64,000 bases of DNA from assembly GCA_030737835.1 (NCBI GenBank), contig CM060850.1, forward strand, positions 957,788 to 1,021,787, written 5' to 3'. Positions 24,292 to 34,490 of this stretch are shown here, in pieces (position 1 is the first letter of the stretch; every line of letters begins with the position of its first letter). The stretch comes from Acorus gramineus. Its lineage: Eukaryota; Streptophyta; Magnoliopsida; Acorales; Acoraceae. Both the position numbers and the translations under genes were made by a program. The notes beneath the pieces are model-generated. The model was not told the origin of the DNA. It saw nothing but the letters and a program-made list of their open reading frames with translations, and searched no databases.

Positions 24292-25464
24292 ATGGCGATC
24301 CATTCAGGTTAGACTGTTTTTTATCTGAATAATTGAATTTGATCTGATTTTTTTAATTGTTCCTTTGAATCATCATATAATTTTTTTTATACATAATTTA
24401 ATTTAAATTAAGATACGTGTGGTGTATCTGAATTCTGATGCGTTCTTGTGTTTTACATTCAAGCCTGTATAATCAGTTTTTTAGTGGTGTGTATATGTAC
24501 ATTTATGCATATTAAGTCATTCAGCATATTTTATAGCTTTGAATGATTGGTATTCAACCCATTAGATTCAATATTCGGTAGTATCAAATGTGAAGATGTT
24601 AATTCCAATTCCAGATACATGTGTATCTTGATGTTGTTTTCAAGCCCAATTGAAGTTTGATTTATTATTTATATGGATTTGATTGATGCCTATCTGATTA
24701 ATATTCAATTGCTTATTGTCGTATGTATATAAAGGCTATGTGTGTTTTGCTAGTTAGCTTGTAGACCATGAAATTGTTTGTTTTTTGTTTTATTGATTTT
24801 TCGTCATTACTTTGAATCATTATATACATTAATTGAATCTGAATTTTATTTTAAATTCAGATACATGGGCTGTATCTTAATTTTCATGCATTGTTGTGTA
24901 CCAAGTATGATCTGTATAATCGTTTATGATTGTGTGTTTGTGTATAATTATGCATAATGTGTCATTCATCATATTTTTTAGCTTTATATCAGTATTATTC
25001 GACTCATTCAGATTGAAGATTTTGAAATACACTAGACATTCACTTGTATGGAATGTGTATTTGTTAATTCAAATTCTAAATACATCAGTATCTGAATTTG
25101 AATTCAGCCCATTTTTTGAAGGTTGTTATTTTTATTTTTATGGATTTGATTAATATATAGCTGATTAATATGTAATTGCTTATTGTTGGCATTTTGAAGA
25201 CATTTTATGAATTTTCTATACAGTTCTAAGTAGCATGTAGATCATATTTGTTCATTTGAATTTTCAGATACATTATTGTATCTTAATTGATAACATGTGG
25301 TTGATGTTCTTTTTTTTTCACCAGGCAATGATGGTGATTTTGTGGACACATGTGAAGACTCAATTCATTTGGATGACATCAATGATTCATGTTCTGTGAA
25401 AACCAGTTTGTTGAAGGAATTGTTTGTTGTGGCTGATCAGCAAAATGTAGAAGAGATTGTCTGA
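24292..25464 (+). pseudogene. Truncated gene start inside the Mutator-like element
   Basis: ATG at 24292 opens a 16-base exon (to 24307, donor gttaga). A 1017-base intron ends at ttcaccag (25324), and exon 2 (25325-25464) continues in frame. The product is 51 residues: MAIHSGNDGDFVDTCEDSIH, then an acidic and hydrophobic stretch (LLKELFVVADQQ), then a stop. The acidic N-terminus and a short first exon behind a long intron would suit the beginning of a transposase or FAR1-related protein, but there is no zinc finger or DDE domain to prove it. Anything downstream has been lost, possibly in connection with later rearrangement around the LTR insertion. Confidence 0.4.
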
Positions 25465-26928
25465 ATGTCTGAATGCCTTTGGCTCAACTCTATTGCTGCA
25501 AATGTTTCAAATATTATGTGCACTGTAGATCTGTACTCGGGATAGTATGCCCAGTTTCTTCTTTGTTCAGCAACTCCGTGTTTTTTTGCTTTTGCATAAT
25601 TTGTACAACATACAGATGCAGTTAAAATGCCTAATACAGTATCATACACATGACATTGTCTTTTCTATACGAACAGTGGACAAACACTGTCTTTTTGTGT
25701 ATTAAGATACATGTGTATCTTAAAAATGAAATCAAGAGTTTCTAAACAAATATAAGAGAGATCAAAACTATATATACCATCTATATTTCAGATACATATG
25801 AACAGCCAGATTGTGTTGGTAACCGTTAGAGCGCCCTGGCGGTTTTTAAAATTTTTAGGGTTTTCGATCGGAACCGCTTATTTTCAGACTGTTAGCTATC
25901 GTCTGAGCTAGAGGACTCCAATTGGAAATCTGACCGCATATTTGGTGTCCTGGCGCCACCTCTCACGAAAATTTCATTGAATTCTGGCATCGTTTGCAAA
26001 AAATTTTCCAGTTCCGGGGAGTATCCGGGTTTTTAAGTCGCGCTCTACTTAAAAGAAATCAAAAATCACCTCGTCACTATTCATCATCCCTCCCGACGTG
26101 ATTTCCTCTCTCCTCTCCTCCGATTTTCTTCCGTTTGAGCCCCCTCCACCCCTCAAAATCAAAAACCTAAAGCACGGGAAGTGTAGATCGGGTCCCGATC
26201 TACGCTCCGGTGTCTTCAAATCCAAATTCCGACGACTCTAGCCTCCCCGACCTCCCCTCTCTCTCCTCTGTTTCGAGCCAAATCGAGGGCCGTGATAGAT
26301 CGGGTCGTAAGAGATCCTTTGGGAAAGGTTTCGGCGCGCGGAGAGCGTCCGGACTTCGCTCCCTCCCCTCGGTAAGCCTTCTTTCCCTCTTTTTCTTGCA
26401 TAGATGTATGCTAGGAGTGTGGATTTGTGTATGAGGGGTGGTCGGCGGCTGTTGCTCGGGCTGCAGGGGGTGTTCTCGGGCAGCAGGCAGAGCAGCAGCG
26501 GCGCGCAGGCTGGGCGCGCGCGGTCATGCGCGCGTGCGTGCGCGGGCGCGCGTGCGCATTTAATAATACTTGCGGATTTATACTTACCCAGTTAATACCC
26601 TGTCTTGCAGATCTCGACGGACGGTCGCGCGTCGACCCGAGTTCCGGTGAGTGGGACAATCCAACCCAGTAGAGAGGCGTTGTACGCACTTGGGGCGTAT
26701 ACCGACCTCTCCTGGGGCGACATGGATAAATATTACCTGTAATAATATGTGATCCATGCTTGTGTGAATTATCTTTTATGTTAGGGACTTGCACCCATAG
26801 GATATGCGTATGAGCCATGCAGCATGTCCCCTGGTTTTCATGCTAGGAAACCCCGGCCTATGCATGCGTCCTACTAGTTTATTTATTAAATTAAATGCTA
26901 GTACTTGTTAAATTGCATGTTATAGTGA

Positions 26929-27138
26929 ATATTATAGGGGAGGGGCCTTGCGAGGACAGCGGTGAGACCCGGGTTAGGGTACACCGTGTTCCTTGTTTGG
27001 TTGTCGGGGTGTCCTATAATGGGTATGTTTGGTATGATTATTAGCATGAGTAGTGAATATTATAGGGGAGGGACCTTGCGAGGACAGCGGTGAGACCCGT
27101 GTTAGGGTACTCCGTGTTCCTTGTTTGGTTGTCGGGGT
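26929..27138. repeat. Direct duplication inside the solo LTR, about 80 bp, period 126-128
   Basis: Copies near 26927-27010 and 27053-27138 both contain gaatattataggggaggg, ccttgcgaggacagcggtga and ttccttgtttggttgtcggg, with few differences. The 46-base gap between them is unrelated to the copies. Confidence 0.8.
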
Positions 27139-27506
27139 ACCCTGTATCGGGAACTCACGCCGCCCTCCCGAGTTTCTTTCCCCCAGTGATATTCCAACAC
27201 TGCTTTTGATTGTACTGTTTCCCCGCATCGTGGAGATGCATCCGGTTGAATTCAGAGGAATTCATGACATTTGAGTTGTAGAGATGCGGATCCGAGTGGA
27301 TCATATGCGTATGGATAGGCTGTTCTGTTCCCTGCGTTGGATCCGGTAGAGGCTACCCCCAACGTTAGACAGGGCCTTCCTGACAGAGGGCTCCCATTAG
27401 TAGGCACCTCCTGATTTGGTTTCGGACTGTGCTGAATGTGGGAGTAGACCAGGCGGCCTACGGAGTGGAGGGAGAGCTATCGGTGGACCAAGGGTGACCA
27501 ACAGCC

Positions 27507-27662
27507 TAGTCAGTCCCAAAATCCTATGTCACCCATTGATGGGTGAGGGTGAGGGTGTAGTGGGTTGGCGATGAGCGACCTACTGGATTTGTGAATAGAT
27601 GATTATCAGTCCCAAAATCCTATGTCACCCATGGATGGGTGAGGGTGAGGGTGTGGTGGTTC
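27507..27662. repeat. Second direct duplication inside the solo LTR, about 55 bp
   Basis: tcagtcccaaaatcctatgt, cacccat(t/g)gatgggtgag and ggtgagggtgt occur at about 27510-27560 and again at 27608-27655, about 98 bases apart, with one or two differences. Each contains the self-complementary cacccat..atgggtg. Confidence 0.8.
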
Positions 27663-30113
27663 GGCGAAGTACGAACCACTGGATTATGTTGTTATGTATT
27701 GATGGCTGGATTAAAATAATGGAATATTGTGGTAAATATTGTCTGTGTTGCGTGGGTTGTGCTGTTCACTGAGCGTGTGGCTCACCCCTCGCACATGTTT
27801 TTCCCCAGTGGTCACTGATATTTGTGTATATTGGCTCTCACAGGACAGATGATTGAGTATCGAGTCTGTAGAATGTTTATTCACAGATTCAGTCTTTTGC
27901 TTCCGCTATATTGTATATATATTATGTCAGCCCTATTTGATATGTGTTGTCATTTTATTTGTGGTTTAGAGTATATGCATTTGACCTCCTGTGTAGGTTT
28001 CTGATATGATATACACACAAATAAATGCTATCAAATGTTTGTTTTTTCAGATATAGCCAAAGGATTTAACCATGTTTTATATAACAATTTCAGATACAAT
28101 TGATTCAGATACATACAATTTTTACAAGAGCATTAATCTATTTTCATCAAGGGATTTACAGAAACAGTTGAGTAATCCAAAATATAATATTGAAGTTTTT
28201 AATACACAACACATTCTGATTCATGGCTACTTGTTAATAGCTTGTAATGTGACTATTAGGTTCTCTGTTGCTACATAATTGCTTCAAATTCATATTTATT
28301 TGATAACAGAATTTCAGATACATGTACAGTTGATTAAGATACATGGATTGTTTACAAAAAAATAAGATATATTCATCAAACAATGCATGTTAATTATCAA
28401 AGATAATATAATAATTCATGATCTACATGCATATGATATTTCAAACATTTCATTTGGCTACTATTAATTACTCAGTTAACCAGATTTTGTTTCACTAAAT
28501 CATGAAATAATTGCACATTATATAAATTTTTCAGATACATGTATCTAACTTATGTTTTTGTTTCATCAGAAGCGAAATATGCACACGTTAAAACCCTAAA
28601 CAATAAAAAAATATAATTTCATTTTTCCTTTAATCTTGATACACTGGCAGACGAAGACAATGTATCAGAAAACAATCTCATAATATATTAGAGATTAATG
28701 ACAATGTATCTTGATACACTTTTTTTTTTTTATTCAGATGCATGTATCTGAATCATTGATTTCAAATCATTTTTTATTTATTTCAGATGCAAGTATTTGA
28801 AACAATAATTCTTCAAATGGATATCAGATACAATCAGATTAACAGGAGTCGAGATAATCGAAGGAAATCGTTTTATATATTATTTTGAAAATAAAAGATT
28901 TCGTCTAATAAGAAGTGCAAAAAAAAAAAAAAAAAAAAACGTGACCTCTTTATCGGATACAAACGACCTGTTTTTTTTTTGTCAAAAAAAAAAACAAATA
29001 CAAAGCGACAGTTAAGTTTCGATTGGCGGAAGAAATCTATCATTTTTTATTCGCCATTGTTGACGGTTTGTTGGGGAAGAGAATCAGATGGATTGAAATC
29101 TTGATCGCCTAATTTTTTTTTTTTTTTCATTCGTATGGTTTTGCCCAAATCGGAACCCTAACATTCAAATTTTTTTGAAATATGTTACTTCGGGGAGAGG
29201 AATTAATGGTGCCCCCATTTGAGGGATTTGCTTACGATTTTAATGAGGATATTAGCTAGTTAGAGGTTATTTTTAAAAATTATAAGAATGATAGTTTTGT
29301 CATTGACATTTTAGTAGTTTGGAAAAGTCAAATAGGGAACCAATATGAGAGTCCCATCTATTGGGGCTCATAAATGAGGCTTAATTTATGGGGCCTAGGT
29401 AGCAGCACTAATATTTGTTAAATGTAACTTACAACAAAAAAAAGTGTTTGATATTTTTCATAAAATGTAAGGATTTGTTTTTAAATTGTTTAAACATTGC
29501 ATGGAATGTAAAACATTTATGTAATGTAAATGTAATAGTGTTTATGTAAATGTAACAAAGGATGTAAACATTTAGGAAATGTATTTGCATTGTTTGATAT
29601 GCATCTCATTTACGTAAATTAAAAAGATCTTAATATTCAGTTAATAACATTCATCAAAAAAAAAATTGTGTATAATACGAATATAATTTGAAGAAAAAAA
29701 GTAGATTGTTTGAAGGATTTTGACGAAAAACAATTTAGGTAGTTTTGGTGTAATTTAAGTAAGTTTTGGTGTAACTGAAATAGAAAATTCAATTATTATG
29801 TAAGGATTTCAAAATCAAATTTTGAAATAGGTAAATTTTGGTGTAACCGAAATTAATGTCAAAGATTTATAACTGAATAGAGAAAAAAGAGAGATTTGGG
29901 TTAATGTGATATATTTTTAATGAAGGGCATGTCCGTATTTTGACATTTATGCATATTAAGTCATTCAGCATATTAATTTGGATTTAATAGATGTTTGCAG
30001 GGGGGTATATGTATTTTAAAAAAAGTTAGGGAATTATATGGATTTCAATCAGATTTTCAAGAGGTTGTATGAATTTTTCTCTTTTCATATTTTATAGCAA
30101 TGTGTACTTCAAT

Positions 30114-30806
30114 TAGGGCTACAACTTGGGTCCAACCCGAATCCAACAGGTTGAACCCGATTTTCATGTCGATTAGATTAAAAAAACAGGTTCGAGTTCG
30201 GGTTGATGAATTTGGATTGCTTGTAAAATCGGAATGGGTTCGGGTTGATATCACAGGCCACCAGACCCAATCCAAACCTTGATATACACCCAACATGGTA
30301 GTCAATCTGAACAGTAAAATTATTCTCTTTTATGATCTACACCATTTGATTATGTTGTACACAATCTAAACCTATCTTTCACATCACAGAACTTCAAAAA
30401 CCCTCGCCGCCCCCCTTTCTTTCCTCTTCCGCTCCTCCCTCCATCTTCAAAAAAATATATATCCAAAATAAGATCCTGCGTTTCATGGTTTGTTAGAGAT
30501 GGATTTCTCTGTTTTGTTGTATTTTAGATGGATTTTAAAGATTTTTTTCATGGACTTTGATTGATTGGGGGATCACAGTGTGTAAAACGATTTTGTTTTT
30601 TTTTTGCTAAATTTTTTTTCCATTTTTTTTGTGCTTTGTTTTCATGAGAGGCTTAAAAATCCGGTTATGCGGGTTGGATTTGGGTTGACTGTTTTTATCA
30701 TAGGTTGGGTTTGGGTTAGAGTCATCGGGTTACGAATCGAGTTGGATTGAGTTAAGATTGAAAATCTTGAATCTCAAATTGAATTTGGGTTAGAGTTGTA
30801 GCTCTA
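30114..30806. mobile_element. Non-autonomous hAT element with GGGTTNGG-type subterminal motifs
   Basis: Ends tagggctacaact (left) and agttgtagctcta (right) are inverted with one mismatch in 13. The flanking 8-mers are acttcaat (30106-30113) and actttaat (30807-30814), one mismatch. Both subterminal regions are packed with gggttgg/gggttcgggtt/ccaacccgaatcc words (about 30125-30285 and 30660-30800). An 8-bp duplication, short ends and subterminal repeats are the signature of hAT transposons. No transposase, so it depends on another element. Confidence 0.75.
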
Positions 30807-33619
30807 ACTTTAATAGACAAATGCATTTTTTTTTTAAAAAAAAAACCAATGAAAACAGGTGATGGGTTTGCATATAGGGATTTAAATATCGTTTTCCAAA
30901 CTTTAGACCAATGTCTTGTATCCAATAAACTTTCGGCCACTTCCCAATATAATATACCCTTCATTTGAATCTTTGTAAATTTGTTTAAAATCAAGATTAT
31001 TCATGTAATCTCAATTGGATAAAGAAAGTCACAGATCCGCATCCGCTTTGCCAAATATTATATAAAAAAAAAGTCTTGTGCGTTAGATATGCATCACTAA
31101 CAAATTGTGTTAGATATGCATCACAAACAAAAACAGTCAGAGAGAAAGGAATAGATCAAATGCAGTGGGTGAAACTGGTTGCTGTGTTAAAAAGCCTCCC
31201 TCTCCTACACCTCCCACTTAAGTATCCATCTATTAAAGAAGTCAGGTTTAAGAGAGTTTAAAAACAAGGTCCAGTGATTTTGTTTATGTAGGAAATCAAA
31301 AAATACAAATGTGTCACTCCAAACCCAAAATTTTGAATAATTTTGTTTTAAAAAGTAACTCTAAAATATCTTTTTTTTTAAAAAAAAAATTTAAATCAAT
31401 TTTTAAAAAAACAATAAAAAAAATATGATTTGTTAGTATCTGACTGTGTTCTCCAAGGCAGTAGACCCCATTAACGGGGAGGTCGAGATGTACCTTTTTT
31501 AAAAGAGAGATCGCCGGTTTGAATCGACCTTTACTTTAAGAAAAAAAAAAAAAAAAAAAGCTTTCTTTATTCCGATATGGTCCACCACTCTCAGAAAACT
31601 AACTCATTTTTCAAAACTTGGCCCACCTGTCATAGATACGATTTGAACTGGAAAATAGATTGTTGGGTCATCTCATTCTCATCTTTCCCAATCATGGGTC
31701 ACATTTTTGTGCAGTAATCCTTTATTTGAATATCCGACATATTCTCACGTGATTTGATTGTTTTAAATTATATAATGTATTTTAATAAAAATAAAATATT
31801 ATAAAATCTTATTTGTGTGGCTCCCATTGAACCTTAGCTTTCAAAATATTTGTCAGGAGAGTAATGAAATCGTTCCGTGATTTATACGTTACATGTAATG
31901 TGATTGTCAAACATTAACCAATCCACAATACATCACATTTGACATGTTGACGTGTTAGTTGAAGTGTTAAAAAAAAAAATCTTATATAACCATATAAGCG
32001 AAGATTTCTGAACCACAAGTGGCCAATCAGAATTTTTTTTATATTCAACTCATTTTTCAATCAGAAATTTACTGCACCTAAACTCTTAGCTTTACCGTTT
32101 ATATATAAAATATGATTTATGTTTAAATATTTAATTATTTCAACATAAATAAATATAAATAAAAATAAAATGATTTTGTATTGGATTGTGTTTTAAATTA
32201 TTTTAATTAAAAAACGTAATAATAAAATTTTTGTTGTTTAAATAAAATATGAGTAAAGTGTATATAAAGATTTATAAAGGTAAAAAAATAATGATAGATG
32301 ATTTGACATATGATTTATAAGAGGTGTTGACAGTTGATTGGATAGTGGAGTAACATATTATTTTGAAAAGAATAACCTAGAATACCTTTAATTCTAGGGG
32401 TTGGTTGACATCCATATACTACATTATACCAGTTTGTTCAAACACATTATTTCTGGGTATTCCGAGTATTCAAATATCTTATTTAATATATTTCACCTTA
32501 TTTTAGAATTTATCTGGGGTTATATTGCAATCAAATGGGGGCTTAGGTTACGTTGAATTTCCCAACACCGGATTTTACATATGCAGCACTTTAGACCAGG
32601 ACATCAAATGTGACTCGTTTTCACCACTAACATAAACAAAAAAAAAATCATGTTTAACCATTGTTTGAGTTTGTCTTAAGAAAAATAAAAGATTATCATA
32701 ATGTCTCTCTACATTGTAAAATGGTTTTTTTTTATTATTATTATTGTGAGGGACAATGGTTTGAATTTGTTCAAAAATGGAAGAAAGTGTGGTAAAATAC
32801 ACACCAATTAGTAGGCATTTTGCCTTCAGCTTATGCAAAGCGGTGTTTTGACGCGTTTCAAAAGGTTGTTTTTACATTGTAAATGCTAGCCTCTTTTTTT
32901 GAGCTTCACATATACCAAGGACCGTTTGTACATGGGTTTTGTGTTTGCACCGATTATACAATGTCAATGCTCCTAAAACTTATATCCAAATAGGACCTTA
33001 GGTTACGAAGCTGAACTTTATATATGTCTCCCTTTGCGTTGCAATTATCAAGGTCATTAAATAAACAAATTTGTTATTTATGATAATAATTTGTAGGGCT
33101 TTTTTTCTTTTTATAAATATCAATATTGATTGCCATCAATTCTGACTAATTCGTAGGATCTTGAATAAAATGGCTATTTATTCATTTAATATTTTCTATT
33201 TTTAGTAGATTATGTAATCAAGCTTAATGAGATTTCTAATTGGATTTAATTGAATCAATATTATGAATAGAACTTGTTTACCTCGGAACAGATCACCATT
33301 TATTCAACAATAGTAAGAATTATTTCAGTTTTATGCTCTTTGAGAATTGTTTGTGAGATCTTGATGTAAATTAGATCTCTTTATAATCTCTTTCTTTATG
33401 CCCCATCAATTACCTGATTACTCTTTCAAGGCATAACTAAATGAAACATGTGAGGGAGGATAATCATTCTAGTAATTTTTGAATATTTTTTTTCCATTCT
33501 TGACTTATTTTCCACCCCAAATAGGGGTATAGGAATAGCAATACAGTCACTACCAATAATAAAAAAAAACATGTACAATCACTCTAACTAAATTCACTTA
33601 CAAATTCTAGAGGCTGTGT
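30807..33619. other. Intergenic region with relict MITE of the 11485-11885 family
   Basis: AT-rich, no gene. Between about 32090 and 32545 phrases shared with 11485-11885 appear (tggattgtgtttta, aacgtaataataaa, ggatttataaaggt, ttgacatatgat, and ending tcaaatgggggct), so this is a degraded second copy. Otherwise nothing identifiable. Confidence 0.5.
31435..31560 (+). mobile_element. Possible SINE fragment with A tail
   Basis: gatcgccggtttgaatcgacc (31509-31529) resembles a tRNA box B (GGTTCGANNCC) and is followed within about 10 bases by an A19 tract. Upstream, ccaaggcagtagaccccatt (31454-31473) is of balanced composition in contrast to the flanks. No convincing box A and no target duplication. 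Confidence 0.3.
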
Positions 33620-33851
33620 GGATCCGGTTAATTCGATCAGTATCGAACTGGACATCCCTTTAATCGAACTGCACAATTAATTATTGGGTATATATTTCAC
33701 TATCTTATTGGATCCAATCAGCTATTGGAGAAAATATGAATTCCTAAGCATCATCAGTATCCAATAGGAGAGTGAAATATATATCCAACAATTAATTGTA
33801 CAGTTCGATTAAAGAAATACTCAATTTGGTACTGACTGATTGGATCCGATC
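33620..33851. mobile_element. Near-complete palindromic MITE (foldback)
   Basis: The left arm (33620-33713: ggatcc..aattcgatcagtatcg, tttaatcgaactg(c/t)acaatt, tatatatttcact) is repeated inverted at 33757-33851 with about 80-85 percent identity, separated by a loop of about 43 bases. RNA from it would fold into a hairpin of about 94 base pairs, the kind of structure that can yield small RNAs. A larger, more diverged relative is at 42200-42512. Confidence 0.75.
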
Positions 33852-34192
33852 TCCAAATTCTATGTCTCAATAGAAAAGTCAATCAGGGGGAGGAAAAACT
33901 ACGTTATACGATGTAATGTCTCACTGTTTCTCACCCACGCAAAAAAAAAAAAAAAAAAAAAAGGAGAAGAAGGAGGGAGGAAAGAGGGATCATGGAGCTG
34001 TGCATTGAAAAATTGTAGAACAAGTGTGTTATTTGGATCTTTGGGATTCTGTTTGGTCAAGTGGGTGGTATCTTTACAAAAGGTTCATCCGAATGAGCTT
34101 AAAAATTCAAGTTCCACTTGCATGGAAACTTCCCTTTTCATGGGGCATTTTAAAAAGTTGCAGTGTTGGGATACCAATGGATCACTTAGCTT

Positions 34193-34490
34193 TACTTTCC
34201 ATTTTGGTTCTTTTGTAGACTATAAAATTATATGTCTCCGAAGATTCAATCTTTACACTCTGTAGAATAATGACAAAAAAATTAAAAATTTTAAATGCAA
34301 AGATAAAGTAAGAATGATTACCCTATTTTACTCAATGTAATACTTTCCATTTTGGTTCTTTTGTAGACTATAAAATTATATGTCTCCGAAGATTCAATCT
34401 TTACACTTTGTAGAATAATGACAAAAAAAATTAAAAATTTTAAATGCAAAAATAAAGTAAGAATGATTGCCCTATTTTACTCAATATAAA
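34193..34490. repeat. Recent 148-bp tandem duplication
   Basis: Unit 34193-34340 is repeated at 34341-34490 with only a handful of differences: both start tactttccattttggttctt, contain gtctccgaagattcaatctt, and end in a ctattttactcaat stretch. The small divergence indicates a recent event. The open frame at 33840-34265 overlaps the first unit; its translation has no recognised domain. Confidence 0.9.

Larger units (their letters stand above)
25812..27883. mobile_element. Solo LTR of a Ty3/gypsy (Tekay/Del-like) retrotransposon
   Basis: A 2072-bp block of clearly higher GC begins tgtgttggtaacc and ends gtttattca (5'-TG..CA-3'). It is flanked by the perfect 5-bp duplication cagat (25807-25811 and 27884-27888). 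Joining the flanks restores the AT-rich host element. Near its 3' side, ttcactgagcgtgtggctca followed by cccctcgcac and ttttccccag is, to my knowledge, the hallmark of Tekay/Del-type LTRs, which are typically 2 kb or more. No primer-binding site, polypurine tract or gag/pol lies within, so it is the product of LTR-LTR recombination. The orientation appears plus. The short open frames at 26210-26818 and 26974-27274 belong to the LTR. Confidence 0.75.
23729..29410. mobile_element. Mutator-like element with 11-bp target duplication, containing a solo LTR
   Basis: The identical 11-mer atatttgttaa lies at 23718-23728 and 29411-29421. Between them the left end (caataatgatttttgggccc, with agccccatgaggtggcaa) and the inverted right end (tagtgctgctacctaggccc, with aagcctcatttatgag) are diverged terminal repeats that also match those of 42783-45021. 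Direct repeats of 9-11 bp and long imperfect ends fit Mutator-like transposons. The element is 5682 bp, or about 3.6 kb without the solo LTR at 25812-27883. It holds a broken gene start (24292-25464) and at least ten interspersed copies of a short AGATACA/TGTATCT palindrome, but no transposase domain. Confidence 0.7.
23495..29640. mobile_element. Relict Mutator-like element split by a younger insertion
   Basis: The two flanks of the element at 23729-29410 (about 23495-23728 and 29411-29640) both resemble the interior of the element at 42783-45021. Shared phrases include gcatggaatgtaaaacattt, ttaaattgtttaaaca (right flank), gatgtaaacatttaggaaat (right flank) and many gtaaatgtaac words, on the opposite strand relative to 43930-44240. 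This implies an older copy of the second element's family that was invaded. Its own ends are not identifiable. The flanks also share gcatggaatgtaaaacattt with each other (23639 and 29499), so the older sequence was internally repetitive. Confidence 0.55.

Noticed and set aside
27841..27860. Alternative LTR right boundary at the gattg following ggacagat
   Set aside because: It gives a matching gattg duplication but an LTR not ending in CA. The boundary at 27883 gives TG..CA and a perfect cagat duplication.
30400..30480. Pyrimidine-rich leader-like stretch with ccctcgccgcc, considered as a gene start
   Set aside because: It lies inside the bounded hAT element and no open frame follows.
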